Source: Gammaproteobacteria bacterium | GTDB taxonomy: Bacteria > Pseudomonadota > Gammaproteobacteria > UBA6429 > Thiohalophilaceae | Length of the DNA stretch: 60,377 bases | Reading direction: 5' to 3' | NCBI GenBank assembly: GCA_029881995.1 | Contig: JAOULO010000017.1 | Span: 1 to 60,377, forward strand | In this document: positions 50,505 to 59,528 of the stretch, piece by piece | Position numbering within the stretch: position 1 is the first letter of the stretch | Layout: each line of letters begins with the position of its first letter | Made by a program: the position numbers and the translations under genes | The notes under the pieces: generated by a model | Seen by the model: the letters and a program-made list of their open reading frames with translations, nothing else | Told to the model about the DNA's origin: nothing | Databases searched by the model: none

Positions 50505-50628
50505 TTGAATCTCATATTATCGTTAGCCTGCCTTCTTATCGGCAATCGGTGGGAGTTGTTTAAAAAGGATTTACCAGACGACGATTCACCATGAACGGGA
50601 ATAAATAATAATTACAAGGGATTTCAAT

Positions 50629-52929
50629 ATGTTATCTAACTATACTAATTGGGTTATTAAAAACCACAAGCTTGTCCTGCTTTTTGTGCTCCTGGCTGTG
50701 GTTTTTCTGGCAAGTGGAGCCAGGAACCTGAGTTTTACTAATGAGTTTCGGGTTTACTTCAGTAAGGAAAACCCACAGTTGGAAGCCCTTGAACGTATGG
50801 AGGTCACGTATGGTAAGCAGGATGCTATATATTTTTTTATTACTCCGAAATCGGGCGATCTATTCAAGAAAGAACACCTGTCACTGATCCATGACATCAC
50901 AGAAGCCGGCTGGTTATTACCGCATGCAGAGCGGGTGAACTCCATTACCAATTTTCAGCATACTGAAGTCAAGGGTGATGAGCTGACCACCGGCTATATT
51001 CTTCGCCATAAAACGGATCTCACACCACAGAAAATTGCCTGGATCAAACAGGCCATAATGGATGAGCCAACCCTTATTAATAATGCCATTGCAAAAGACG
51101 GCTCAGCAACGGGAGTGGTTGTTCGTCTGCGTTTACCGCCCAATAACAAAATGGCACCCGATGAGGCCGTTGGAGAGGCCCGTAAGCTGCAGGCCAAAAT
51201 GCGTGAGACTTATCCTGATGCCAATATCAGCCTGGGTGGGGGTACAACCGCCGGGGTTGTACTGGGTGAGGCCGTGGGTGCCGATATGCAGAATCTGGTA
51301 GGTCTGAGTTATGCCATCCTTATAGTTGGCTTGCTGGTTTTGTTGCGTAGCCTGAGGGGGATGCTGGTCACCGTGCTATTGGTGACCTTTTCTATTGCAG
51401 CCACCATGGGTACCTATGGCTGGTTTGGGGTGATCCTCACACCGGTTGCCGGGTGGGTGCCGAGTGTGGTGATGACCATTGCGGTAGCAGATTGTGTTCA
51501 TATCCTGATTTCTTATTACCACTCCCTGCAACAGGGCGTGGATCGTAAGGATGCCGTGCGAGAGGCAATACGAATTAACGTGAACCCGGTTTTTGTCACC
51601 AGTCTGACCACGATCATCGGGGTATTATGTCTTAACTTCAGCGATTCACCCCCCTACCGTGATCTTGGCAATATGGTCGCCCTGGGGGTTCTCTTTGCCT
51701 GGATATTCAGTATGACCATGCTGCCTGCAGTCCTGGCCTGGCTTGATATCGGGAAGCGGCAACGGAAAGATTTTAAATTCAGCTTAATTGATAGTCTGGC
51801 GAGTTTTGTCATAACACGGCGCAAGGCCTTGCTTATTGTCATGGGTTTATGTGCCGTGATCCTGGCGAGCTTTATTCCACGCAATGAACTTACCGAACGT
51901 TGGCATGAGTATTTTGATGAAAGTTTTGAGCAACGTCGTACCATTGAACAGATCGACCAACGTCTTACCGGGGTGCATTCCATTCGCTATCTGCTGGATA
52001 CTGGTGAAGATAACGGTATCCATAAGCCTGAATATTTACAGACCGTTGAAGCCTTTGCCAACTGGTACCGGCAACAACCAGGTGTGGCCTATGTAGGTAG
52101 TATCGTGGATGTGCAAAAACGGCTGAATAAAAATATGCACAGTGGTGACAAGGAATGGTACCGCCTGCCTGAAAGCCGTGAGCTGGCGGCGCAGTACTTT
52201 TTGTTGTATGAAATTGGCCTGCCACGAGAACTCAATATGGATGATATGGTGAACTACAACCGTTCAGGCAGCCTGTTTCGTGTGCTGATCCATAAGACCC
52301 ACTCAGAGGCCATTCTGAACCTGGATAATCGTGCCCGTGAGTGGCTTCAGCAGAATGCCGGGAATATTCAGTTCAGTGAAGGGACGGGAATGGATATTAT
52401 CTTCGGTTATATTAACCACAGAAATATTCGCCAGTTGTTGCTTGGGACTTTATTGGCCCTGGTGCTGATTTCAATTGTACTGATATTTGCGCTTCGTTCA
52501 GTTCGTCTGGGATTATTGAGTCTGGTACCTAACCTGGTCCCTGCGACCCTGGCATATGGCACCTGGGGATTGACCGTCGGTAAGGTTGACCTCTCTGCCT
52601 CGGTGGTTATCTGTATGAGTCTTGGGATTGTGGTCGATGACACGGTACATTTTCTGAGTAAGTATCTACGCGCCCGTCGCGAACAGAATTTACAAATAGA
52701 AGAAGGCATACGTTATGCGTTTCAGACGGTTGGTGTCGCGCTAAGCATTACCACTATTGTATTGGTAGCAGGTTTTCTTGTGCTGGTCGCATCAAGTTTT
52801 TCGCCAACCTGGGTAAGCGGCTTATTGCTTGCTATGACTCTAAGTTATGCATTACTGGCAGATTTTCTTTTTCTGCCCCCTCTTTTGATGGTGCTGGATA
52901 GAAGAGGGTATACACGGCAGGCAGTTTAG
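50629..52929 (+). CDS. RND/MMPL superfamily transporter, 766 aa
   Basis: Two-half RND topology: helix 1 (residues ~13-30), a periplasmic domain, a helix bundle at ~225-385 (GLSYAILIVGLLVLL, VTVLLVTFSIAATMG, IAVADCVHILISYYHSL), a second periplasmic domain and a second bundle at ~605-755 (LVLISIVLIFALRSVRLGLL, VVICMSLGIVVDDTVHFLSK). The D-x(n)-H motifs in ADCVHIL and VDDTVHFL are the proton-relay carboxylates of MMPL-type exporters. No periplasmic adaptor or outer-membrane channel is adjacent, so a lipid or hopanoid exporter is as plausible as a drug pump. Confidence 0.88.
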   Translation: MLSNYTNWVIKNHKLVLLFVLLAVVFLASGARNLSFTNEFRVYFSKENPQLEALERMEVTYGKQDAIYFFITPKSGDLFKKEHLSLIHDITEAGWLLPHAERVNSITNFQHTEVKGDELTTGYILRHKTDLTPQKIAWIKQAIMDEPTLINNAIAKDGSATGVVVRLRLPPNNKMAPDEAVGEARKLQAKMRETYPDANISLGGGTTAGVVLGEAVGADMQNLVGLSYAILIVGLLVLLRSLRGMLVTVLLVTFSIAATMGTYGWFGVILTPVAGWVPSVVMTIAVADCVHILISYYHSLQQGVDRKDAVREAIRINVNPVFVTSLTTIIGVLCLNFSDSPPYRDLGNMVALGVLFAWIFSMTMLPAVLAWLDIGKRQRKDFKFSLIDSLASFVITRRKALLIVMGLCAVILASFIPRNELTERWHEYFDESFEQRRTIEQIDQRLTGVHSIRYLLDTGEDNGIHKPEYLQTVEAFANWYRQQPGVAYVGSIVDVQKRLNKNMHSGDKEWYRLPESRELAAQYFLLYEIGLPRELNMDDMVNYNRSGSLFRVLIHKTHSEAILNLDNRAREWLQQNAGNIQFSEGTGMDIIFGYINHRNIRQLLLGTLLALVLISIVLIFALRSVRLGLLSLVPNLVPATLAYGTWGLTVGKVDLSASVVICMSLGIVVDDTVHFLSKYLRARREQNLQIEEGIRYAFQTVGVALSITTIVLVAGFLVLVASSFSPTWVSGLLLAMTLSYALLADFLFLPPLLMVLDRRGYTRQAV

Positions 52930-52981
52930 TTATAAATACTGCGTCAGGTTATTATTAAAAATAATTTTACAGGAGGTTAAG

Positions 52982-53350
52982 GTGGCGATTGATCAGAAAA
53001 TTGATTATCTGGAATTACCGGCAAAGGATCTTGATGCCGTGCAGGGCTTTTATGAAAAGGCATTTGGCTGGTCATTTACCGACTATGGGCCAGAGTATCG
53101 AGCCTTTAATGATGGTCAGCAGGATGGTGGGTTTTATTTGTCAGATAAGCAATCTTCCACAGAAAATGGTGCGGCCTTAATTGTTTTTTACGCCAATGAC
53201 CTGGAGAAAACCTTTGAAAAGGTGAAGGCATGTGGTGGTTCCATAGTGCAGGAGATATTTTCTTTTCCAGGTGGTCGACGTTTTCATTTTTCAGACCCTA
53301 ATGGTAATGAGCTGGCGGTGTGGTCTGATCAGGGAGTCGTGAACTATTGA
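52982..53350 (+). CDS. VOC family (glyoxalase-like) protein, 122 aa
   Basis: GTG start with AGGAGG seven bases upstream. One vicinal-oxygen-chelate domain: KIDYLELPAKDLDAVQGFYEKAFGW at the N-terminus (read as ELPAKDLDAVQGFYEKAF), then ALIVFYANDLEKTFEKVKACGG and FHFSDPNGNELAVWS. The metal-binding His/Glu pattern of glyoxalase I is only partly retained. It follows the transporter after 52 bp. Substrate unknown. Confidence 0.88.
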   Translation: MAIDQKIDYLELPAKDLDAVQGFYEKAFGWSFTDYGPEYRAFNDGQQDGGFYLSDKQSSTENGAALIVFYANDLEKTFEKVKACGGSIVQEIFSFPGGRRFHFSDPNGNELAVWSDQGVVNY

Positions 53351-53413
53351 CCATAAGTTGTGTAAATTTAGAAGATTTAAAATTATTTATAGATTGAACA
53401 CTCCCATGGTTTA

Positions 53414-55741
53414 TCACCCAGAGTAGCTACTGATATTTTCCTTATGCAAGGATGTGTTCTGGTTGAGTGCAAAATACATGGCTTCTTCCAGTTGCTTGAG
53501 ATTAACGGGTTTTGTTAAATAGCGGTAGAAACCGGCGTTCAGACCAGCAGCAATATCATGCTCATGGGCAACAGCACTCAGGGCGATGACGGGAATATCC
53601 GCTGTCTCAGGTATTGTTTTAAGTCGGGCCAATGCCTCAAAGCCACTCATGTCCGGTAACTTGATATCCATTAGAATCAAATCCGGTTGGTGTTTTTTTG
53701 CCAGAGACAGGCCGCTACATGCTGTATTGGCAGCAAGCAGATTGATATTGTCTTTTTTCTCAATAAATCCTTCAATCAGGCGCAGGTTTGCTGGATTGTC
53801 TTCAACATAAAGAACATTGATATTGCCTTGTGTCATTAGAATATTCTCATTATTGTAATTTTGAGTTTGTTCAGAAATTTGGTGATCGGCAGGGGCAAGG
53901 GCAAATTCAACCCAGAAGGTACTGCCTACACCCTCAGTGCTTTCAACACCAATATCGCCACCCATGGTTTCGGTGAGTCGCTTGACCAGGGTCAGTCCAA
54001 TACCTGTTCCGGATTCTTCAATACCTTCCTTACCCAGTCGATCAAAAGGTGTAAACAGTCTATGCATTAAGGCTTCCGGGATTCCCTGACCGGTGTCTTT
54101 GATGTGAACGCGTAATTGATCATGGTGTGTGGTGCACGACACCTCAATAGAACCGTTGGGACGATTATATTTAATAGCATTTGAAAGCAGGTTAATGATG
54201 ATCTGTTTCAGTCGACGTGGATCGGCCTGGATATAATGCGCGCATTCATCAAAAGAGGCAGTAAAGCTCAGTCTGCGTTCACTCAATAATGGATTGATCA
54301 TTGAGTGGCATTCTCTTATTAATTCACACAGGTTGACGGTTTCAAGTTGTAAATCAATCGCACCTGTTTCGATGCGCGATAGATCAAGTAGATCGTCCAC
54401 CAGATCCAGCAGGTGCCAACCGGATTTAATAATTTCTCTGACAAAATTGTCAGGAGCTTCAGGCAAGTTTTCCATTTCCATTAGCTGTGCAAAGCCAAGA
54501 ATGCCGTTTAATGGAGTGCGGAGTTCATGGCTCATGTGAGAAAGAAATGTAGATTTGGCAAAGTTAGCAGATTCTGCCTGGGCAATTTTATCGGCCAGTT
54601 GTTGTTCCAGCTGTTTACGTTGAGTGATGTCCTGTACCGTTCCCGTCATTTTGATTGCTTTACCACTATTATCCAGAACGGCAACGGCCTCTTCATGAAC
54701 CCAGGCCTCACTACCGTCTGGGTGAATAATGCGGTGGTCGATACTGTGGGCCTTGCCATTGGCAAAGGCCTCTTTCTCTGATTGCTTGATACGTTCTACA
54801 TCATCCGGGTGCAGGGTGGCGATGAATTTTTCATAGGTAGGTTCAAACTCACCGGGGTTGTGACCAAAGATACGATAGATTTCATCAGACCAGAACAGTT
54901 TGCCAGTGGCCACATCCCAGCTCCAGTGTCCCACATGGGCAATGGCCTGGGCCACATTGAGTTGTTTGGCGCTTTCTTTGAGGGCTTCATTGGCAAGATG
55001 ATGCTCAGTCACATCACGTGCCACACCGATCATATTGAGCGGTGTGCCATCATCGGCTCGAATGACATCCCCCGTTTCTCGAAGCCAGCGCACGGTACCA
55101 TCTGGATAAACAGAGCGATGGACAATATCATATTCTGAACCATCCTCTACGGCGGCACGCACGGCTTCTCCGACAAATTCACGATCATCGGGATGGATTG
55201 AGTTAACAAAGTCCTCATAATTGGCTTCGTTTTCACCATCACCCAGGCCAATGAGTGGGCCGATCTGATCTGACCAGTACAAGTCATTGGTCTGGATATT
55301 CCAGTCCCAGACGCCGTAGTTGGCATGGCGCTGGCTTAGATTAAATCGTTCTTCGATTTGTTTGAGACGCTGTTCTTTTTTCAGGCGTTCGTCGATATTG
55401 TTATACTGGCAAATGATTAATTGACCATGAGTTTTATCTTTTATGGCGCGACGAGACTCTGTTAGCCAGAGGGTATCACCATTGCTACAGATAAAGGGGT
55501 AGTCATGAACCTGGCTTGCCAAGGACTCTTCCTGCAGCAGCAATTTCATTTTTGTCCGATTGGCCTCGTACCAGTCTGGTGCAATGAGCTGGGAGATCGA
55601 TATGTCCTGGCTTTCAGGTTCGGATAGTTTCAGCAACTCTCGAAACGCCGGGTTTGCGAACAGGAGTTTGCCATCTGTATCGACCAGACACATAGCGGTA
55701 GGCGCCGCTTCTACAAGCAGCTGGTAATCAAGTGTCGCCAT
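53414..55741 (-). CDS. Hybrid sensor histidine kinase: PAS-PAS-PAS-HisKA-HATPase-REC
   Basis: 775 residues, no membrane segments or signal, so probably cytosolic. PAS 1 (~1-115, VEAAPTAMCLVDTDGKLLFAN), PAS 2 (~130-250, YWSDQIGPLIGL, HPDDREFV), PAS 3 (~258-380, FWSDEIYRIFGHNPGEF, HPDDVERI), HisKA with phospho-His in SHMSHELRTPLNGILGF (~402-418), HATPase_c (N box NLLSNAIKYN, G boxes DTGQGIP and GTGIGL, ~505-630) and a C-terminal REC with D in LILMDIKLPDMSG. No output gene is adjacent; the two stand-alone receivers at 49.6-50.5 kb could be its partners. Divergent from lytS with a 247-bp gap. Confidence 0.93.
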   Translation of the reverse strand: MATLDYQLLVEAAPTAMCLVDTDGKLLFANPAFRELLKLSEPESQDISISQLIAPDWYEANRTKMKLLLQEESLASQVHDYPFICSNGDTLWLTESRRAIKDKTHGQLIICQYNNIDERLKKEQRLKQIEERFNLSQRHANYGVWDWNIQTNDLYWSDQIGPLIGLGDGENEANYEDFVNSIHPDDREFVGEAVRAAVEDGSEYDIVHRSVYPDGTVRWLRETGDVIRADDGTPLNMIGVARDVTEHHLANEALKESAKQLNVAQAIAHVGHWSWDVATGKLFWSDEIYRIFGHNPGEFEPTYEKFIATLHPDDVERIKQSEKEAFANGKAHSIDHRIIHPDGSEAWVHEEAVAVLDNSGKAIKMTGTVQDITQRKQLEQQLADKIAQAESANFAKSTFLSHMSHELRTPLNGILGFAQLMEMENLPEAPDNFVREIIKSGWHLLDLVDDLLDLSRIETGAIDLQLETVNLCELIRECHSMINPLLSERRLSFTASFDECAHYIQADPRRLKQIIINLLSNAIKYNRPNGSIEVSCTTHHDQLRVHIKDTGQGIPEALMHRLFTPFDRLGKEGIEESGTGIGLTLVKRLTETMGGDIGVESTEGVGSTFWVEFALAPADHQISEQTQNYNNENILMTQGNINVLYVEDNPANLRLIEGFIEKKDNINLLAANTACSGLSLAKKHQPDLILMDIKLPDMSGFEALARLKTIPETADIPVIALSAVAHEHDIAAGLNAGFYRYLTKPVNLKQLEEAMYFALNQNTSLHKENISSYSG

Positions 55742-55911
55742 GGGAATCCCCCCGAAGCAGGCTGTAACATTTAATGATACCTAAAATAGCCTAAGACCCA
55801 CTAAAATAGTAGGTAATTTTGTTAAATTTTGTGACTATCTTCTGGTTCACTCTAATACCAATAGTGGATTTGCAAGCCGGCTTTATGCAATCTGGTCGTG
55901 GTAATCGGTCT

Positions 55912-55932
55912 TTTATCACATTGGGATGAAAT
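55912..55932 (+). promoter_or_regulatory. Shared 21-bp element, copy 1 (upstream of lytS)
   Basis: TTTATCACATTG followed after nGnn by GAAAT. 18 of 21 bases equal those at 57839-57859, upstream of the barrel gene. It ends 57 bp before the TTG at 55989. Proposed binding site of the LytTR regulator. Confidence 0.6.
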
Positions 55933-55938
55933 TCACCG

Positions 55939-55961
55939 GTTAAGAAGTTTATATTCTTAAC
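55939..55961. promoter_or_regulatory. 8-bp inverted repeat upstream of lytS
   Basis: GTTAAGAA/TTCTTAAC around a 7-base GTTTATA spacer that contains a plausible -10 (TATATT at 55950-55955). It lies between element copy 1 and the lytS start. Confidence 0.45.
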
Positions 55962-55988
55962 AGGATAATTGATTACCCTATTACAATA

Positions 55989-57059
55989 TTGTGCATACAG
56001 GTTAGAGAATTGTTCCAGCAGCGTTATCACCTTTTATCTAGACATGTGGCCACCGAGTTGGTCTACGCCGTACTGTTTAATACAGCAATCGCTGTCTTAC
56101 TCAGCCTGTTGATCGAAGGTTCTCAGTTTCTGCATACCCTGATGGTTTCCCAATGTATTGGTCTGACCATGTTCAGTGCCTTCTGGTTGTTGAGTTTTGT
56201 CATCAGGCAAACAGTTTGGTGGATTGTCATTTCTTTACTGGTGGGAGCTATTGCAGGTGTTACGAACGCCATGCTGGTGTCATTGCTGTGGAATGATACA
56301 TCGCTTGTGTCGATGGAGCTTCTGCGTATAAACGGATATCGCTGGATTTTTGTTAATCTCTTTCTGGCCTTGTTCTTTGGTTCCATTGTGCTGTATTTTT
56401 TCATGAGTCGTGAGCGTCACCATCAGGCTGCCAGGACCATTCGTGAAGTACAGATTAAAAACCTTGATCACGAAAAACAGATCGCTGAGACCCAGTTGCA
56501 GTTGTTACAAGCTCAGATCGAACCCCATTTTCTGTTTAACTCACTATCAAACGTGATTAGCCTGATAGAATCCGAACCAGACAAGGCCAGATTGATGCTG
56601 GAGAGTTTGACTCGGTATTTACGCAGCAGTTTGTCACGTAGTCAGGACAGGCAGGGTTGTTTGCAGGATGAGCTGGACCTGATAGAAAACTATTTTAAAA
56701 TTTTACAAATTCGCATGGGTGAACGTCTGCAGTACAGTATCAATGTCGACAAGACATTATTAAGCTGTCCTTTTCCCATTATGTTATTGCAACCGCTGGT
56801 TGAGAATGCCATTAAACATGGTTTGGAGCCCCTGGCCGAGGGTGGCAGGGTTGAGCTTTCGATAACACGGGCTGAAGATCAATTAAAAATAACCGTGAGT
56901 GATAATGGGGTTGGTTTAAAAGAGGGTGACCTGAAGGGCTTTGGCTTGATGAATGTACGCAAGCGTTTGCAGTCACTGTATGGTGATGCAGCCCAACTTG
57001 AAATTCAGGATAACTCACCGCGTGGTGTGATAATCAGGATCGAAATGCCTTATGAATAA
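55989..57059 (+). CDS. LytS/AlgZ-type sensor histidine kinase (His_kinase family)
   Basis: 356 residues. Four N-terminal membrane helices (about 20-43, 50-70, 75-98, 115-137), a coiled linker, then a His_kinase domain with phospho-His in IEPHFLFNSLSNVISLI near 178 and an ATP-binding part with PLVENAIKHG near 268 and DNGVGL near 305. The 5' start is uncertain: TTG at 55989 gives full length; TTG at 56010 and GTG at 56046 are alternatives. It overlaps the response regulator by 8 bp. The 4-helix input has no periplasmic domain, so the stimulus may be membrane-linked. Confidence 0.9.
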   Translation: MCIQVRELFQQRYHLLSRHVATELVYAVLFNTAIAVLLSLLIEGSQFLHTLMVSQCIGLTMFSAFWLLSFVIRQTVWWIVISLLVGAIAGVTNAMLVSLLWNDTSLVSMELLRINGYRWIFVNLFLALFFGSIVLYFFMSRERHHQAARTIREVQIKNLDHEKQIAETQLQLLQAQIEPHFLFNSLSNVISLIESEPDKARLMLESLTRYLRSSLSRSQDRQGCLQDELDLIENYFKILQIRMGERLQYSINVDKTLLSCPFPIMLLQPLVENAIKHGLEPLAEGGRVELSITRAEDQLKITVSDNGVGLKEGDLKGFGLMNVRKRLQSLYGDAAQLEIQDNSPRGVIIRIEMPYE

Positions 57060-57813
57060 GCCACGCGTCATACTCGCTGACGATGAACCAAATTTGCTGC
57101 GTTTTCTCAGTGATATGTTACACAGGCTCTGGCCTGAACTGGAGATTGTTGATACGGCCGGTAACGGTATGCAGGCCCTGGGCTTGATTCGGGATGTGGA
57201 ACCGGATATTGCCTTCCTGGATATAAAGATGCCTGTTCTGACTGGTCTGCAGGTGGCACAACGAATCGCGGGGGAATGCCATGTTGTATTTATTACTGCC
57301 TATGACGAGTTTGCTGTACAGGCCTTTGAGGCATCGGCTGTTGATTACCTGCTTAAGCCAGTGGACGAACAACGCCTGCAACAGACGATTGACCGATTAA
57401 AAAAACTCAATCAATCAGAACCTGAAACGAATAACTTATCTTTACTCTTATCTCAATTGGCGGGTCATGCCAGTAAGCAGACTCCACAGTATCTGAACTG
57501 GATACGGGCGGGTGATAGTGAAAACACCTACATGGTACCCATCGATGAGGTGATCTATTTCAAGGCAGAAGATAAATACACCACTGTCGTCACACAAGAC
57601 AAGGAACACCTGATTCGCAAACCCATCCGTGAGCTGGTGGCCGAGCTGGATCCAATTCAGTTCTGGCAAATACATCGTGGAATAATTGTGCAGACCAGCC
57701 AGATTGCCAGTCTTAAAAAGGCCATCAATGGTACGTATCATGTTTCTCTCAGGGGCAGTAAAGACCAACTGACTGTCAGTCGCCGCTATGCACATTTATT
57801 CAAACAGATGTAG
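57052..57813 (+). CDS. LytTR family response regulator, 253 aa
   Basis: N-terminal REC (residues ~5-120) with VILADDEPN, phospho-Asp in DIAFLDIKMP near 57 and Lys in YLLKPVDE near 106; C-terminal LytTR DNA-binding domain (~148-250) with VIYFKAEDKYTTVVT, FWQIHRGIIV and the final VSRRYAHLF. The size fits AlgR/LytR. Partner is the kinase just upstream with which it overlaps. The two identical-type elements at 55912 and 57839 are the obvious candidate sites. Confidence 0.94.
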   Translation: MNKPRVILADDEPNLLRFLSDMLHRLWPELEIVDTAGNGMQALGLIRDVEPDIAFLDIKMPVLTGLQVAQRIAGECHVVFITAYDEFAVQAFEASAVDYLLKPVDEQRLQQTIDRLKKLNQSEPETNNLSLLLSQLAGHASKQTPQYLNWIRAGDSENTYMVPIDEVIYFKAEDKYTTVVTQDKEHLIRKPIRELVAELDPIQFWQIHRGIIVQTSQIASLKKAINGTYHVSLRGSKDQLTVSRRYAHLFKQM

Positions 57814-57838
57814 GGCATTTCACACCGATAGGTGACCG

Positions 57839-57859
57839 TTTATCACATTGTGCGGAAAT
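57839..57859 (+). promoter_or_regulatory. Shared 21-bp element, copy 2 (upstream of the barrel gene)
   Basis: TTTATCACATTG followed after nGnn by GAAAT, 18/21 identical to copy 1. It ends 53 bp before the barrel ATG at 57912; TATAAG at 57874-57879 could be the -10. GGCATTTCAC at 57814-57823 is an additional LytTR-like motif (compare E. coli YpdB). Confidence 0.6.
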
Positions 57860-57911
57860 CATACTTTGTAGCGTATAAGTTTGTAATACGTACAAAATAA
57901 GGGAAAGATCA

Positions 57912-59192
57912 ATGTGGGCAAATCGGTGGTTAATCTTTTTAATGTTGTGTCTGGTCGGCCAGGAGTGGGGCCTTGCCAGCAGCCTGCCGGACCGGCGCCG
58001 GGATCAATACCCACCTAACTTTGGCTACTTTGTTTATCCCATCTATATCCAGATTCCCGGCCTTGGTACTGCCAAGGGGGGTGGTGGCACTTTCGTTAAT
58101 GTGGCTGATTCAGATACCGACCTGACGGCCTTTTATATCGATGGTGATTTTTATGCCTCAGGCCTGACGGCACTCAATATGCATCTGATACCACAGCGCT
58201 TGATCCTGGATGCGGCCTGGTATGAGTATGATGTGGCCTTTAAGTTTTATGAGCGTGGAGTTGACTCAAACAGGAATAAATTTATTTACCCCAACGTAGC
58301 AGGAGATGGGGTAACCAGCCAACTCACTATGACCTTTTTTGACAAGCGACTGGATTTTTATTCACGCCTTGGAGAACAGAATAATAAAATAAAAAGTGTT
58401 TTTGATAGTACCGGTGATAACCGCTTTCAGACTGCGGATGCGCGAGAGGAAACCAGGCAAAGCATGACTCTGGGAATGAATATTGACCTGACCGATGACC
58501 GCCAGGACCCCAGGCGTGGTTTTCGCTTTGAGATGAACCGTAAGGAAAGGCTGGATGATGTCGATCCAGTTTTCAGCACATTCACAGTCTATGATCTGAA
58601 CCTGAGTGCCTATATTCCGATAGGCCATAAAAATACCTGGGTCTGGAATTTGTTTCGTTCTACCACCAAAATCGAACGACAGGGATCAACTAATTTTACT
58701 GAACTACAGGGACGCTTTGGTTTTAACTGCGGTTCAATATCCGATCCTGTTGCATCAAGCTCCTGTGAGAATTCTGAAGCTCAGTACATCAATTCCATTA
58801 TTGCCAACAATCGCTATGGAACAGCTAACCCCCTTGGCGGTACTCAACGGCTGAGATCCTATCCAGGGAATCGCTATTTTGCTGGTGAAACATTATTTAT
58901 TGGTACCGAGTATCGTTGGAATCTCACCGAAGAATACACACCCATGGATATCTATATCCTGCGTGGTCATCGAACCAATATGCAATTGGCCTTTTTTGCA
59001 GAAGCGGGCAGTGTGGCCGAGACCAGTTCCGGCCTGACGGATAAGCTGAAATATTCCTATGGGCTTGGTTTCAGGATGCTGTTTGAAGGGACTACGTTAC
59101 GGGCAGATATTGCCCACGGTGATGAGGGCACGGAGATGATCCTGTTTATTGACTATCCCTTTTCATTATATTCAGTGGATAGCCCAGGATAG
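57912..59192 (+). CDS. Omp85-like (bacterial surface antigen) outer-membrane beta-barrel without POTRA
   Basis: 426 residues with a signal peptide (MWANRWLIFLMLCLVGQEWG, cleaved near LASS). The mature part goes straight into amphipathic strands; no POTRA domain is seen. Surface-antigen (BamA-type barrel) hallmarks occur late: LTDDRQDPRRGFRFEMN near 195 (a typical R-G-x-R/F barrel strand), GTEYRWNLT near 335, and AFFAEAGSVA plus LKYSYGLGFRMLFEGTTLRADIA near 385 (read as GLGFRMLFEGTTLRADIA). The C-terminus ends on aromatic strands. A POTRA-less barrel could translocate or insert something, or act as a surface channel. Follows the LytTR gene, 98 bp apart. Confidence 0.8.
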   Translation: MWANRWLIFLMLCLVGQEWGLASSLPDRRRDQYPPNFGYFVYPIYIQIPGLGTAKGGGGTFVNVADSDTDLTAFYIDGDFYASGLTALNMHLIPQRLILDAAWYEYDVAFKFYERGVDSNRNKFIYPNVAGDGVTSQLTMTFFDKRLDFYSRLGEQNNKIKSVFDSTGDNRFQTADAREETRQSMTLGMNIDLTDDRQDPRRGFRFEMNRKERLDDVDPVFSTFTVYDLNLSAYIPIGHKNTWVWNLFRSTTKIERQGSTNFTELQGRFGFNCGSISDPVASSSCENSEAQYINSIIANNRYGTANPLGGTQRLRSYPGNRYFAGETLFIGTEYRWNLTEEYTPMDIYILRGHRTNMQLAFFAEAGSVAETSSGLTDKLKYSYGLGFRMLFEGTTLRADIAHGDEGTEMILFIDYPFSLYSVDSPG

Positions 59193-59266
59193 AGTAAAAC
59201 TCCTGCCTTCAAAAGACGAGCTTGAGCAGGTAGAAACTATCCGGGCCTTAGATATGGTGTTCCGTG

Positions 59267-59434
59267 TTAGAAACCACCACGACCATCCCAGACACTTTTG
59301 CCACCAGAGCGGCGGTCTTTCCCGGAGCGGCGAGGGGATTTATCTGGTTCAAATCGGATCGCAGCCCGGCGATCACTGTTTTTACGGCGTTGTTCGACGC
59401 GGCGCTCAGGGCCAATATAATGGTCTGCTGCCAT
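59267..59434 (-). CDS. Small arginine-rich protein, 55 aa
   Basis: The start is the ATG at 59434, for which GGAGG and AGGGAG lie immediately upstream; a longer reading is possible. The protein has repeated basic clusters: GPERRVEQRRKNSDRR near residues 7-22, then IRFEPDK and RRSGKDRRSGG. The R-x-x-R/K-R-x-x pattern suggests nucleic acid or phosphate-rich ligand binding. No family assigned. It is divergent from the fructosamine kinase gene and convergent with the barrel gene. Confidence 0.65.
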   Translation of the reverse strand: MAADHYIGPERRVEQRRKNSDRRAAIRFEPDKSPRRSGKDRRSGGKSVWDGRGGF

Positions 59435-59528
59435 GCTCCCTACCTCCATATAACTGTACAAATAGTAATCATACACAGTATCGGAATAAAAGCTATCAAA
59501 GTTAAGTCATTTGGTGGCTAAATTTTGT

